In this document: piece by piece, positions 9,589 to 20,364 of the stretch | How the letters are laid out: the number at the start of each line of letters is the position of its first letter | Numbering within the stretch: the first letter of the stretch is position 1 | Assembly: GCA_003402285.1 (NCBI GenBank) | Contig: QFXG01000017.1 | Span: forward strand, 1-64,000 | Length of the DNA: 64,000 nucleotides | Direction of reading: 5' to 3' | Source of the DNA: Candidatus Nitrotoga sp. SPKER | Lineage (GTDB): Bacteria; Pseudomonadota; Gammaproteobacteria; Burkholderiales; Gallionellaceae | Position numbers and translations under genes: made by a program | Notes under the pieces: model-generated | The model's database searches: none | What the model was told of the DNA's origin: nothing | The model's input: only the letters and a program-made list of their open reading frames with translations

Positions 9589-10919
9589 TGGTGGCTTCTG
9601 TGGATGCGGTAACTAAAAAAAATGTGAGCAATGGTAAGTATGGTGATCTTGGTCGCCGATTATGGTTTTTGTTGGGTGCGTTGATTGTATACCGTATTGG
9701 TGCGCATATACCGGTGCCAGGTATTGACCCTATGGTGTTGGCCGATTTGTTCAATTCGCAAAAGAGCGGTATTTTAGGCATGTTTAACATGTTTTCCGGT
9801 GGGGCGCTTTCGCGTTTTACGATCTTAGCGCTTGGTATTATGCCCTACATATCTGCTTCCATTATAATGCAATTGGCCACGCACGCTGTACCACATCTAG
9901 AGCAATTAAAAAAAGACGGAGAGGTGGGTCGTCGTAAGATTACTCAGTACACACGTTATGGTACCTTGGCACTTGCGTTGTTTCAAGCATTTGGTATGTC
10001 CGTGGCACTGCAATCACAAGCAGGATTGGTGTTGCATCCAGGGATGATGTTTCAAATAACAACGGTAATTACCTTGTTATCTGGCACAATGTTTTTAATG
10101 TGGTTGGGGGAGCAAATTACTGAGCGTGGCCTAGGGAATGGTATCTCGCTGATTATTTTTGCTGGGATTGCTGCGGGATTACCGAATGCAATTGGTAGTA
10201 CCTTGGAGTTAGCGCGTACCGGCGCGTTCTCTATTCCGCTGGTGTTATTGTTATTGTTTGGCTCGATTGGCATCACAGCGTTGGTAGTATTTGTTGAGCG
10301 CGGTCAACGAAAAATTCTTGTCAATTATGCCAAGCGTCAGGTTGGAAATAAGGTATATGGTGGTCAAAGCTCTCATTTACCGTTAAAGGTAAATATGGCT
10401 GGCGTGATTCCGCCAATTTTTGCCTCAAGTATTATTTTGTTTCCGGCAACGTTGGCTGGTTGGTCTGCGAGCGGTCAAGGATTGAATTGGTTGAAAGATA
10501 TTAGTGACAAATTGTCCCCAGGTCAGCCTATATATGTAATGTTGTATGCAGCGGCAATTATTTTCTTTTGTTTTTTTTATACAGCACTTGTTTTTAATCC
10601 GAAAGAAACGGCAGAGAACTTAAAGAAAAGTGGCGCTTTTTTACCTGGGATTCGTCCGGGTGATCTAACTGCTCGGTACATCGAGAGCATCATGTTGCGT
10701 CTGACTTTGGTTGGTGCTGTATATGTGACATTGGTGTGTCTGTTGCCGGAGTTTTTGGTAGTAAAGTGGAACGTGCCATTTTACTTTGGCGGTACGTCGT
10801 TATTAATTATGGTTGTAGTGACTATGGATTTTATGTCGCAAGTTCAATCTTATCTGATGACGCATCAGTATGAAAGCTTGTTAAAGAAGGCAAATTTTAA
10901 AGGTGGATTGATTCGCTGA
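9588..10919 (+). CDS. secY: Protein translocase subunit SecY
   Basis: SecY of 443 residues, the ten-helix inner-membrane channel of the Sec system. Hydrophobic segments alternate along the whole length. Family stretches include [20 protein letters not shown] near residue 64, the [16 protein letters not shown] loop and [20 protein letters not shown]. It works with SecE, SecG and SecA. Start ATG 9588 overlaps the rplO stop by one base, and its stop overlaps infA (TGATG). Confidence 0.98.
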   Translation: MVASVDAVTKKNVSNGKYGDLGRRLWFLLGALIVYRIGAHIPVPGIDPMVLADLFNSQKSGILGMFNMFSGGALSRFTILALGIMPYISASIIMQLATHAVPHLEQLKKDGEVGRRKITQYTRYGTLALALFQAFGMSVALQSQAGLVLHPGMMFQITTVITLLSGTMFLMWLGEQITERGLGNGISLIIFAGIAAGLPNAIGSTLELARTGAFSIPLVLLLLFGSIGITALVVFVERGQRKILVNYAKRQVGNKVYGGQSSHLPLKVNMAGVIPPIFASSIILFPATLAGWSASGQGLNWLKDISDKLSPGQPIYVMLYAAAIIFFCFFYTALVFNPKETAENLKKSGAFLPGIRPGDLTARYIESIMLRLTLVGAVYVTLVCLLPEFLVVKWNVPFYFGGTSLLIMVVVTMDFMSQVQSYLMTHQYESLLKKANFKGGLIR

Positions 10920-11137
10920 TGGCCAAGGAAGATGCGATGCAAATGCAGGGAGAGGTTGTAGAGTCTCTTCCTAATGCAACCTTTCGTGTGAAACTAGAAA
11001 ATGGTCATATAGTGTTGGGTCATATCTCCGGTAAAATGCGTATGCACTATATTCGTATTTTGCCAGGTGATAAAGTTACGGTTGAACTAACACCTTATGA
11101 CTTGACTAAAGGGCGCATTACCTTCCGCGCCAAGTAG
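10919..11137 (+). CDS. infA: Translation initiation factor IF-1
   Basis: IF-1 of 72 residues, a single OB-fold that occupies the 30S A site during initiation. [20 protein letters not shown] is diagnostic. It lies between secY and rpmJ, a common arrangement outside the enterics. Translation is coupled to secY by a one-base overlap. Confidence 0.97.
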   Translation: MAKEDAMQMQGEVVESLPNATFRVKLENGHIVLGHISGKMRMHYIRILPGDKVTVELTPYDLTKGRITFRAK

Positions 11138-11165
11138 TAGTTCCGTATAGTACTAAGGAGAAAAT

Positions 11166-11282
11166 ATGAAGGTGCAAGCATCGGTAAAGAAAGTTTGTCG
11201 TAATTGTAAAGTGGTGCGGCGTAAAGGAGTGGTGCGCGTAATTTGTAGTAGTGATGCACGCCACAAACAACGCCAGGGCTAA
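11166..11282 (+). CDS. rpmJ: 50S ribosomal protein L36, zinc-binding form
   Basis: This 38-residue reading frame starts at ATG 11166 behind an AAGGAG site and ends at TAA 11280-11282. The sequence begins [20 protein letters not shown]. Cysteines 11, 14 and 27 and His 33 form the zinc ribbon of the C+ type of L36. It is the last protein of the spc operon and is easily missed because of its size. Zinc-type L36 beside a zinc-free S14 is a usual mixture in proteobacteria. Confidence 0.95.
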   Translation: MKVQASVKKVCRNCKVVRRKGVVRVICSSDARHKQRQG

Positions 11283-11350
11283 GTGAGATTGAAGCAAGCT
11301 TCTTTCTTAAATGGTATTTTAATGCCTTTTTTAAACGATAGGGTAGTTGC

Positions 11351-11716
11351 ATGGCTCGTATTGCAGGGGTAAACATTCCAAATCATCAACACACTGTAAT
11401 CGCTTTGACCGCGATCTATGGTGTTGGTAGAACTCGGGCACGTAAAATATGTGCCGCTGTCGGAGTCAACATCTCCACCAAAATAAAAGATCTCGCTGAT
11501 ACGGAAATGGATAAGTTGCGCGATGAAGTCGCTAAATTTACGGTAGAGGGGGATTTGCGTCGAGAAATTTCGATGAATATAAAGAGATTAATGGACTTAG
11601 GTTGCTATCGTGGCTTGCGTCATCGTCGTGGTTTGCCGGTGCGGGGGCAACGGACGCGCACTAACGCGCGCACTCGCAAGGGTCCGCGTAAATCTGTTGC
11701 CGGCGCCAAGAAGTAA
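11351..11716 (+). CDS. rpsM: 30S ribosomal protein S13
   Basis: S13 of 121 residues, first gene of the alpha operon. It begins [19 protein letters not shown] and ends with the basic tail [17 protein letters not shown] that contacts P-site tRNA. It bridges the 30S head to the large subunit. A gap of 68 bases after rpmJ may hold the operon leader, but no clear promoter is seen. Confidence 0.98.
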   Translation: MARIAGVNIPNHQHTVIALTAIYGVGRTRARKICAAVGVNISTKIKDLADTEMDKLRDEVAKFTVEGDLRREISMNIKRLMDLGCYRGLRHRRGLPVRGQRTRTNARTRKGPRKSVAGAKK

Positions 11717-11734
11717 TTTTCGAGAGGATTGAGC

Positions 11735-12124
11735 ATGGCTAAAACAAACACGCGAGTGCGCAAAAAAATCAAAAAAAACGTAGCGGAGGGTATTGCCCAT
11801 GTGCACGCTTCCTTTAACAATACTATTGTGACAATTACTGATCGTCAAGGTAATGCTTTGGCTTGGTCTACTAGTGGCAGCAATGGTTTTAAAGGTTCGC
11901 GTAAAAGCACACCATTTGCAGCGCAAATTGCTGGTGAAACCGCCAGTAAAGCAGCTCAGGAATGTGGCGTAAAAAATCTTGAAGTGCGCATAAAAGGCCC
12001 TGGCCCTGGTCGTGAATCGGCGGTGCGTGCGTTGAATGCTGCAGGTTTTAAAATCACCAGCATTTCTGACATTACGCCAGTTCCACATAATGGTTGCCGT
12101 CCGCCAAAAAAGCGTCGTATCTAA
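11735..12124 (+). CDS. rpsK: 30S ribosomal protein S11
   Basis: S11 of 129 residues, located on the 30S platform near the Shine-Dalgarno helix. Start ATG 11735 is chosen because GAGAGGA at 11722-11728 is correctly spaced and [14 protein letters not shown] is the usual N terminus. A TTG two codons upstream (11729) is less likely. The C terminus [16 protein letters not shown] is diagnostic. Confidence 0.97.
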   Translation: MAKTNTRVRKKIKKNVAEGIAHVHASFNNTIVTITDRQGNALAWSTSGSNGFKGSRKSTPFAAQIAGETASKAAQECGVKNLEVRIKGPGPGRESAVRALNAAGFKITSISDITPVPHNGCRPPKKRRI

Positions 12125-12139
12125 ATTTAGGAGATAGCC

Positions 12140-12769
12140 TTGGCTAGAAATCTGGATCCAAAGTGCCGTCAGTGCCGTCGTGAAGGCGAAAAACTGTTTC
12201 TGAAGGGCGAAAAATGCTTCACCGATAAATGTGGGGTTGAGCGTCGCGCTTATCCTCCTGGTCAGCACGGGCAAAAGAAAAACTCTCGCTTGTCTGATTA
12301 CGGTGGTCAGTTGCGTGAGAAGCAAAAGGTTCGTCGTATTTATGGCATGCTTGAGCACCAATTTCGTTTGACCTATCGCTCTGCAGAAATACAGCGCGGC
12401 ATCACGGGTGAAAATTTATTGCAGTTGCTGGAATCACGCCTAGATAATGTGTCTTATCGCATGGGTTTCGGTGCATCTCGTTCCGAGGCGCGTCAAGTAG
12501 TTCGTCACAATGGTATTTTGGTAAATGGCAAACGTGTCAATATACCGTCTTATCAGGTTCGTACTGGTGATGTGATCGAGATAGCAGATAGCGCTAAGGT
12601 GCAGCTGCGCGTTAAGGCTGCGTTGCAGGCGGCCGAGCAACGCGGTTTTCCGGAATGGGTTGAGGTTGATTCTAAGGCTATGAAGGGTACATATAAGTCT
12701 AAGCCTCAACGCTCTGAGTTGCCTGCGTCTATTAACGAGCATCTTATTGTCGAATTGTATTCCAAGTAA
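12140..12769 (+). CDS. rpsD: 30S ribosomal protein S4 (TTG start)
   Basis: S4 of 209 residues, a 16S rRNA primary binding protein and, in E. coli, repressor of the alpha operon. The start codon is TTG at 12140, preceded by AGGAG at 12129-12133. No ATG lies nearby, and the encoded [20 protein letters not shown] is the standard N terminus. The zinc-like cysteine set (C9, C12, C26, C31) resembles the zinc form of S4. The S4 RNA-binding domain ([19 protein letters not shown]) is intact. Confidence 0.97.
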   Translation: MARNLDPKCRQCRREGEKLFLKGEKCFTDKCGVERRAYPPGQHGQKKNSRLSDYGGQLREKQKVRRIYGMLEHQFRLTYRSAEIQRGITGENLLQLLESRLDNVSYRMGFGASRSEARQVVRHNGILVNGKRVNIPSYQVRTGDVIEIADSAKVQLRVKAALQAAEQRGFPEWVEVDSKAMKGTYKSKPQRSELPASINEHLIVELYSK

Positions 12770-12786
12770 TTCATGCGGAGTCGGAT

Positions 12787-13758
12787 ATGCATAACAATGA
12801 TTTTCTGAAACCCCGCATTATCGAAGTGCAAAGAACTTCCAGCATGCAGGCTAAAATTGTGATGGAGCCTTTTGAACGTGGCTACGGACATACACTTGGT
12901 AATGCCTTGCGTCGCATACTGCTGTCTTCTATGCCTGGCTATGCCCCTACTGAGGTTAAAATTGCTAGCGTGCTACATGAATATTCTTCCATTGATGGTG
13001 TACAGGAAGATGTAGTTGAAATCTTGCTCAACTTAAAGGGAGTCGTGCTTAAGCTTCATAATGCTAATGCAGTGATGCTGACTTTGAAGAAAGAAGGCGT
13101 AGGTGTGGTGACGGCAGGTGATATTATCGTCGATGCTGATACTGAGGTAATTAATCCTTCTCACGTTATTGCTCATCTAACTGCGGGCGGTAAACTAGAT
13201 ATGGAAATTAAGGTCGAGCAAGGTCGAGGTTATGTCTCAGCTATTGCTCGCCAGTCCCCACTTGAAAATCGTGCAGTTGGACATATTGCTCTGGATTCAT
13301 CTTTCAGTCCGGTGAGCCGAGTTAGCTATGCGGTTGAAAGTGCTCGTGTGGAACAGCGCACCGATTTAGATAAATTGATAATGGAAATTGAAACTAATGG
13401 CGCTATTGACCCTGAAGAAGCTATTCGTTACGCGGCTCGTATATTAGTTGAACAGTTTTCAGTATTTGCTGCATTAGAGGGCACACCAGCACCTGTAGAA
13501 AAACCTCAAACTCCTAAGGTTGATCCTATGTTGTTGCGCCCAGTAGACGATTTGGAGCTGACTCCACGTTCATCCAATTGTCTTAAGGCACAAAGTATTC
13601 ATTATGTTGGAGATTTAATTCAGAACACTGAAAATGATTTGCTACGTACCCCTAACTTAGGTCGTAAATCTTTGAATGAAATCAAGCAAGTTTTAGCTGA
13701 GCATGGTCTATCATTGGGAATGAAATTGGAAAATTGGCCAGTGACTATTGAGAAGTAA
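12787..13758 (+). CDS. rpoA: DNA-directed RNA polymerase subunit alpha
   Basis: RpoA of 323 residues. The N-terminal domain (to about residue 235) dimerises and starts polymerase assembly, with [20 protein letters not shown] as the hallmark. A flexible linker follows ([14 protein letters not shown]). The C-terminal domain ([17 protein letters not shown] and [13 protein letters not shown]) contacts UP elements and activators. It sits between rpsD and rplQ as in nearly all proteobacteria. Confidence 0.98.
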   Translation: MHNNDFLKPRIIEVQRTSSMQAKIVMEPFERGYGHTLGNALRRILLSSMPGYAPTEVKIASVLHEYSSIDGVQEDVVEILLNLKGVVLKLHNANAVMLTLKKEGVGVVTAGDIIVDADTEVINPSHVIAHLTAGGKLDMEIKVEQGRGYVSAIARQSPLENRAVGHIALDSSFSPVSRVSYAVESARVEQRTDLDKLIMEIETNGAIDPEEAIRYAARILVEQFSVFAALEGTPAPVEKPQTPKVDPMLLRPVDDLELTPRSSNCLKAQSIHYVGDLIQNTENDLLRTPNLGRKSLNEIKQVLAEHGLSLGMKLENWPVTIEK

Positions 13759-13770
13759 GAAAGGATAATT

Positions 13771-14163
13771 ATGCGTCACCGTTTAGGACTCAGAAAACTT
13801 AATCGTACCAGCAGTCATCGTTTGGCAATGCTGCGCAATATGATAGCTTCTTTGCTTCGTCATGAAGTCATCAAAACTACACTGCCTAAGGCAAAAGAAC
13901 TACGTCGTGTAGCTGAGCCGATTTTGACTTTGGGGAAGAGTCCTAGTTTGGCTAACCGTCGCTTGGCATTTGCGCGGTTGCGTGATCGCGAAATGGTCAC
14001 TAAGCTGTTTGATGAACTTGGTCCGCGCTATGCAGCTCGAAATGGAGGGTATTCACGTATTTTGAAATTTGGTTTTCGTAAAGGAGACAATGCACCAATG
14101 GCGCTGGTAGAGTTGTTAGATCGGCCATCGGGGACTCAGTTGGATGAAGCTGACATAAAATAA
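13771..14163 (+). CDS. rplQ: 50S ribosomal protein L17
   Basis: L17 of 130 residues. It begins [17 protein letters not shown] and has the family core [18 protein letters not shown]. It is the last gene of the alpha operon. An intrinsic terminator follows 24 bases after the stop, ending the ribosomal protein region. Confidence 0.98.
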   Translation: MRHRLGLRKLNRTSSHRLAMLRNMIASLLRHEVIKTTLPKAKELRRVAEPILTLGKSPSLANRRLAFARLRDREMVTKLFDELGPRYAARNGGYSRILKFGFRKGDNAPMALVELLDRPSGTQLDEADIK

Positions 14164-14186
14164 AACGACTAGATATACAGAGATAT

Positions 14187-14211
14187 AGCCGGACTTGTCC
14201 GGCTTTTTTTA
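14187..14211 (+). terminator. Intrinsic terminator of the alpha operon
   Basis: A perfect inverted repeat AGCCGGAC-TT-GTCCGGCT (14187-14204) is followed by seven T residues. It lies just after rplQ and is a textbook rho-independent terminator for the ribosomal run. Confidence 0.92.
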
Positions 14212-14241
14212 TTTATAAATATTGGAGTCTTTTTCAGAACT

Positions 14242-14778
14242 ATGGGTGCTCTGACATTGAAACTGGAGAAAGTGATTCCCACCTTGGAGTGGGGCAGGAT
14301 AGACGAATTTATTAGATTGACCTTGTGCGGCATAGGCCGCCCGCTGCGTGATCGTGTAGCGCTGGCAAGCACGTTTGGGGTGAAGACTGTGCTGGGATTG
14401 ACCGCCACAGGACTGATCGAACGGCTTGCTGTCGACCAGGTATTGAAGCGCAACTGTGGCTTCTCGATTTGGAATCGCTTGCCGGATGAATCTATTTTCT
14501 CACGAGCCTATTACAGCATGCACTATGGGAACACAGTAAAAACTTGGGACAAGAGCCGCTGATTGATATCACAACCCACGTGGGGCGAAATCGAATTCTT
14601 ACCCGCCGAGGCACAGCGCTATAAAGAACGCAGCTAGGCGGAGCGGACGAATGCGAGACTGAAAGATGACTACGATGGTTGATACATCCAGGTCAGAGGG
14701 CATGAGAGAGTTATGTCACACTTGATGCTCGGCATTCTGGTGCTGATGACAGATCAATTGTTACGTTTGCTGATGTAA
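14242..14778 (+). pseudogene. Decayed DDE transposase (DUF772/DDE_Tnp_1-like), internally deleted
   Basis: The first part (14242-14562) encodes 106 residues resembling the N terminus of a DDE transposase family with the pattern WGRIDEFI, GRPLRDRVALAST and LPDESIFSRA. The second part (about 14605-14778) matches the C terminus of the same family (AEAQRYKERS, NARLKDDYDG, GHERVMSHLMLGIL) and contains in-frame TAG (14635-14637) and TGA codons. The catalytic middle is missing. About 500 bases remain. It starts 30 bases past the rplQ terminator. No terminal inverted repeats or target duplication were recognised. Confidence 0.75.
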
Positions 14779-14925
14779 CAACGCCAGCAAAAAAGAAACG
14801 ACAGCAGAAAAAACGCACCGGAAACAAGTCTGGCGAATAGACTCCCGTCAAACAGGAATAAATGAGGATCCGAAACTCATTGGGTCGACGAAAACAATGA
14901 AAAATGACCTTTGCTGTGTCAGTGT

Positions 14926-15594
14926 GTCATTTGTACTTGGCTTGGCGGGCAGTTTTGCAAAAAGCTGAGTTATGGAAGTACTTCTCACGTAATTTGTCTC
15001 ACACATGTTCGATTGCATTGAGTTCAGGGGAATAGGGCAGTATAAGTAACAGCTTTATGTTCTGTGGTGGTTTGGGTAACACACTAAAATACCAACCAAC
15101 ATCATCTAGCACTACTACGATTCTATCGTTTGGATAGCATGGCACCACCTCATCAAGAAACAGCTATACACAGTCGGTATTGACGTACGGCAAGATTAAA
15201 TCAAGCTCCCTATTTTTGGCCTCCACTGCCGCACACGGTCGGTTACCCCGGTGGGTCAACATCGTTTGGCATAGCGGTCGTATGGAGTTTGGGAACCCAG
15301 CATCGACGTATGTCATTGATGCGTCCAAAACGCGCCTCGTCCTGAAATATCAATCGGATCAATTCGTTTCTGTGCCGTTCGTCGCGTACATGCTTGCCTT
15401 TATCGCTTACGACGCCACCCGCAATAAATTAATTACGCAATCGACATGTCCAACCTTTGGACAATCCGGATAGGCTGTGCTGCTTGCTCCAGGCTCATGC
15501 CATATCGGAGTGGCAGAACAACCGCCTGTGCTTGTTGTAACTGCTTAATCGTCTTCGCTGAAGCTATGGACTTGGAGTGCGCTATCCAGTACAT
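14926..15594 (-). pseudogene. Decayed IS630-like transposase
   Basis: Read on the minus strand from ATG 15594, the frames give an IS630-type helix-turn-helix start (ASAKTIKQL, YGMSLEQAAQ). A jump follows to the catalytic region (FQDEARFGRINDIRRCW), then VVVLDDVGWYFSV and PYSPELNAIEHV. The expected Trp after EHV is a TGA stop at 14999-15001. At least two frameshifts, further stops and an internal deletion make it non-functional. A plus-strand open frame at 15180-15473 is only antisense to it. Confidence 0.75.
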
Positions 15595-15603
15595 TTTGAC
15601 CTC

Positions 15604-16308
15604 ACCTGGAAGGCAAGGTGGATGAATTGCAGGTGGTTATTGAGTTTACATTGGCAACTCTTCCATAGCCATCTACATTTTCCAACCAGCCGAAGTTGTG
15701 CTCAAGCACCTAACGCTTTGGGATGATGGAGAAGGTGTGTACTCGTTGCGCTTGGCGATCTGCACCGATGCTCCCCATCAGCCAGAAAATTTTGAACCTG
15801 CGCAAGGCCTGATTTGCTCTGTATCATCGTCTGTAAGGCATCTTTCCGATCAGTAACCTTAGCGGTGGTCACCGCAACTGTTGGGTATTCACTACAACGT
15901 GGCGTTTGATTCCAGAGATCTTCTTGCTCACATCGTAACCATTCTAACCCGCTGTGTCCGTGTTTTCTACGCTTTGCGGGTTCACAATCAACAGCGTCGG
16001 CTATGCGTTGCGCCCCTGCCTCGTACGGGTCACGCCAACCTGATTTTTAAATCGTTCGCCCCAGTAGGCCCCTTCCTTCCTCGTCGTGCTCGCTTCACTT
16101 GGCAAAGTAGGAGTGCACAGGACGTCATTTTGGAAACCCCTCGGTAGCAATTGCCACTGGCAGCTGCTTTTGAGCAGGTACAGTATCGCGCTCCAGACCT
16201 CATACAAATCCACCGTGCGGGGCACGGTACACTTGCGCGTTCTTTCCAGCAAGCGTTTGATTTGCTCGAACTGTTGGCGGCTGATGTCACTTGGGTATTT
16301 TTGTGCGC
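15604..16308 (-). pseudogene. Decayed IS5-family transposase
   Basis: On the minus strand the sequence begins near 16308 with YPSDISRQQFEQIKRLL and continues PRTVDLYEVWSAILYLLKSS, the N terminus of IS5 (IS1031/IS427 group) transposases. Later pieces in shifted frames match VAVTTAKVTDRKDAL and the C-terminal W-LEK-R-LWK-C and LNNHLQFIHLAF region near 15,620-15,700. Several frameshifts and stops are present. It abuts the N terminus of the IS630-like remnant. Confidence 0.72.
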
Positions 16309-16618
16309 ATTCAGATGTTGTCTCGGATTTCAGTAAGATCGCGAACAGGATCTTGGAAATACAATTTTCGTTTGCTTATGCCACATTGATGAAAGCTACC
16401 ACTTGCGTGAAATGTAAAGTAAATGTTAGAGTCATCATTAATGATATTGTCTTAAATTGTTGTTACTATAACTTTTACAACCTAGGCGATCTGTCGGTCC
16501 TTAAAATCAAGGATAGTTCAAGGATGTCTGTAACCTTTAATATTATTGCTGGTAGCGCTTGACCATTTAATAATTTCTTACCTTCACATAACTTTCAACA
16601 AATTTTAAGGATAACGCC

Positions 16619-16885
16619 ATGTCTTGCCACACTACTGATTTCAAAGGCTCTGTTATAGACGCGCTACAAGAGGCAATTGAACGGCAGATACCTAGTTCAC
16701 AAGCTGAAGTAAGCGGCGGTGGTGGACACTTTAACATTAATGTGACGTCACCTGCATTTGCCGGTAAGAATATGCTTGAGAGTCAACGAATGGTATACAG
16801 TGCGATTGCTCACTTGATGGCGGGAGACGCAGCTCCCGTTCACGCAGTCGACACTTTGAAAACCAGAACACCACCCAGTGCTTAG
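16619..16885 (+). CDS. BolA-like protein
   Basis: An 88-residue protein with the BolA pattern: a helical N terminus, a glycine-rich turn before HFNINVTSPAFAGKNMLESQRMVY-type sequence, and a C-terminal HAVDTLKTRTP strand. BolA-family proteins bind monothiol glutaredoxins and take part in iron-sulfur trafficking and stress responses. The reading frame is clean, starts at ATG 16619 behind AAGGATAA, and is the only intact gene within 3 kb of decayed transposases. The usual BolA invariant His is placed in the GGHF motif. It may be a second, divergent family member, so no symbol is assigned. Confidence 0.7.
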   Translation: MSCHTTDFKGSVIDALQEAIERQIPSSQAEVSGGGGHFNINVTSPAFAGKNMLESQRMVYSAIAHLMAGDAAPVHAVDTLKTRTPPSA

Positions 16886-17530
16886 CATCGTAAAGATGGA
16901 CATAGTTTCAACAAGGTCATAAGGGCGTTGACCCAAGAAGAAGTCGCACATTTTCCTCGGTAATCCTAATATTGTAACGAGCAGCTGAGTGAGTAGCACA
17001 TTCGTTTTACCGTGATTGGTTACCGTCGCAATCATCGATACTTGGTGCGTGCCACCTCTACTGCGAACTTCACAGCTGCCTTACCCGCATAGCGCTTGCC
17101 TCGACATCTGCGTTGACTAGTGCTGTCTAGTCGCCCCAGTGAATTTCCGCACCTTCTATTTTTGCTCGGGCTTCAATGGTCGGATATTGTTTATCAAGCC
17201 AAGCCAAGCCAAGCCAAGCCAAGCCAAGCCAAGCCAAGCCAAGTCTGGACGGCTTCAGGCCGCTGCTCGTATGCTTTTTTAATGGATTTTTGTGGTGTAA
17301 AACCCCAACGTGCCAAGTAGTTGCCTACTGCCCGAATAGATAGTTTGATATTATGCATTAGCTTAATGTGCTGGTGCACGGCGGGCCTGTTCCATAGCGC
17401 AAAATCCATCTTGAGCTGTTCAGGGCGTTTGTCGCAAATGGTTTGTTGAATCGCCAAGCTCTTGGCTAACCGCCAAGCGACGTCCGCTGCCATGTTTTTT
17501 ACCCCAGGCGTCGGGATTAAGTGCCTCCGA
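16886..17530 (-). pseudogene. Decayed IS630-family transposase carrying a repeat expansion
   Basis: The minus-strand frame from 17493 encodes the DNA-binding half of an IS630 transposase (ICDKRPEQLKMDFALWNRPA, NYLARWGFTPQKSIKKAYEQ, RPEAVQTWL). The frame is then broken by a pentanucleotide expansion at 17196-17240. Beyond it, another frame resumes the family sequence (LDKQYPTIEARAKIEGAEIHWGD, then a stop, TALVNADV). Further decayed pieces such as TVTNHGKTNV reach almost to the stop of the BolA-like gene. Confidence 0.78.
17196..17243 (+). repeat. (AAGCC)9 tandem repeat
   Basis: Nine exact copies of the pentamer AAGCC run from 17196 to 17240, followed by AAG. They lie inside the IS630 remnant at the codons for Trp-Leu-Asp, where intact relatives need only one copy. 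The extra eight units (40 bases) shift the frame and create a TGA. The translated minus strand reads WLGLA repeated. Confidence 0.95.
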
Positions 17531-17651
17531 ACCTTTAGCTTTATATATTAGATGTGCAGCATCTATCATCATAGCCAACATTTTATGTTGTATTTCAGGT
17601 TACCCGTGACCTTCGCGCATAACCTTCAGTAAATAAATTTTCATTGTGCTC

Positions 17652-17706
17652 TTGAAATATGTGCGTTCCGCCCTTATTATTAGCACTCTCTGGCATCGAG
17701 TGCTAA
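17652..17706 (+). promoter_or_regulatory. groESL promoter with CIRCE operator
   Basis: CIRCE is perfect: TTAGCACTC (17680-17688), nine bases, GAGTGCTAA (17698-17706). This is the binding site of the heat-shock repressor HrcA. Just upstream is TTGAAA (17652-17657) with TATTAT (17675-17680) at 17-base spacing, a sigma-70 promoter. The same region also reads as a sigma-32 promoter, CTTGAAA then CCCTTAT (17671-17677) at 13 bases. Dual control by HrcA and RpoH is inferred. Confidence 0.9.
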
Positions 17707-17754
17707 GTAGAGATGTCGTTATTTTGTTAATTGTTTGTTTAAGGAGAATAAAAC

Positions 17755-18045
17755 ATGTTGGTCCGTCCTTTGCATGACCGTGTTGTTATCAAGCGCATGG
17801 AAGAAGAACGTAAAACTGCGTCCGGAATTGTGATTCCTGATGCTGCTACCGAAAAGCCTGATCAAGGCGTGATCGTCGCTGTCGGTAACGGTAAATATGG
17901 TGATGACGGCAAATTACTCCCGATGTCTGTAAAAGTTGGCGATAAAGTTTTGTTCGGTAAGCATGCCCGTCAGACTTTTAAAATAGAAGGCCAAGAATAC
18001 ATAACCATGCACGAAGAAGAAATCATAGGCGTAATCGAAATTTAA
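17755..18045 (+). CDS. groES: Co-chaperonin GroES
   Basis: GroES of 96 residues, the heptameric lid of the GroEL chamber. It begins [18 protein letters not shown] and contains the mobile loop ([19 protein letters not shown]) that docks onto GroEL. The AAGGAG site precedes ATG 17755. Control by CIRCE lies about 50 bases upstream, and groEL follows after 96 bases. Confidence 0.98.
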   Translation: MLVRPLHDRVVIKRMEEERKTASGIVIPDAATEKPDQGVIVAVGNGKYGDDGKLLPMSVKVGDKVLFGKHARQTFKIEGQEYITMHEEEIIGVIEI

Positions 18046-18090
18046 TCCCAGATAGACGGTCTTTCCTGCTCTTCGGCGGGATGAGGTGAC

Positions 18091-18108
18091 CTTCGGTAAA
18101 GACCGAAG
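18091..18108 (+). promoter_or_regulatory. Hairpin between groES and groEL
   Basis: CTTCGGT (18091-18097), loop AAAG, ACCGAAG (18102-18108) forms a 7-bp stem in the 96-base groES-groEL spacer. No T-run follows, so it is unlikely to terminate transcription. It could mark an mRNA processing site or tune groEL expression. Confidence 0.5.
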
Positions 18109-18111
18109 TGA

Positions 18112-19812
<1,701 letters not shown>

Positions 19813-19839
19813 TTGTTGCAATATTTGCTGTTGAATCTG

Positions 19840-19872
19840 ACAAACCCTGCATCGTGCGGGGTTTGTCTTTGG
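19840..19872 (+). terminator. groESL terminator
   Basis: An 11-bp stem with one T-G pair (19840-19850 with 19856-19866, loop ATCGT) contains CAAACCC and GGGTTTG and is followed by a short, imperfect T-rich tail. It lies 28 bases after the groEL stop. Confidence 0.8.
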
Positions 19873-19986
19873 AATCTGCAAACAGTAAAGTTTGGCATTA
19901 CTACGTAGTGCACCTCATTTGAGGGTTATCTCAATTCTAAGGTTTCTTAAATTGCGTTTTATCGTTATAATGCGCACCTTCGCATA

Positions 19987-20062
19987 GGCCTGGTAGCTCA
20001 GTTGGTAGAGCAGTGGATTGAAGATCCTCGTGTCGGTGGTTCGATTCCGCCCCGGGCCACCA
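19987..20062 (+). tRNA. tRNA-Phe (GAA)
   Basis: A 76-base cloverleaf: acceptor GGCCTGG/CCGGGCC, D arm GCTC/GAGC, anticodon loop TTGAAGA with anticodon GAA at 20020-20022, T arm GGTGG-TTCGATT-CCGCC, and an encoded CCA. Two oddities: base 37 is G (20023) where bacterial tRNA-Phe normally has A, and the anticodon stem has a T-T mismatch at positions 28 and 42 (20014, 20028). The T arm and CCA are intact. A terminator follows directly. Confidence 0.95.
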
Positions 20063-20070
20063 GTATTTAG

Positions 20071-20104
20071 AAGGCTTACAGAGAGATGTAAGCCTTTTTC
20101 TTTG
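20071..20104 (+). terminator. Terminator after tRNA-Phe
   Basis: AAGGCTTAC (20071-20079) pairs with GTAAGCCTT (20088-20096) around a small loop and runs into TTTTTCTTTG. A clear intrinsic terminator nine bases after the tRNA. Confidence 0.9.
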
Positions 20105-20364
20105 TCTACAATTCCTCGTTATTAGTCATTTAAAAGTAGTTTCAAAGGTTTTACTTTTCTCGCCAATTCTATTTTTTGTATAGTCATTAGTCACTGCATG
20201 CGGTTTAATGAAAATTTCTAATGGATACCGTTAGAAACTCCATTGATTTTATTAGATTCGTACTGCCAATTCATATTGCTGCAATTGATATAGAAATCTC
20301 TGACCTTCATAGTAGGGGATGTCCCTACGAAGATGAAAACATTACAACGATGCCATGATCTTGC
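20105..20364. other. AT-rich spacer, no gene seen
   Basis: About 260 bases between the tRNA-Phe terminator and the GIY-YIG pseudogene. Neither strand gives a recognisable protein, and no copy of the tRNA 3' end that would mark an att site was found. Confidence 0.6.

Noticed and set aside
15180-15473. 97-codon plus-strand open frame
   Set aside because: It is antisense to the IS630-like remnant, whose motif FQDEARFGRIND lies on the other strand.
16086-16562. 158-codon plus-strand open frame
   Set aside because: It lies over the IS5-like remnant read on the minus strand and has no protein features of its own.
17120-17320. Tandem AAGCC repeats as a possible CRISPR or coding repeat
   Set aside because: Units are 5 bases without spacers, so it is not a CRISPR; the encoded pentapeptide repeats arise from slippage in a dead transposase.
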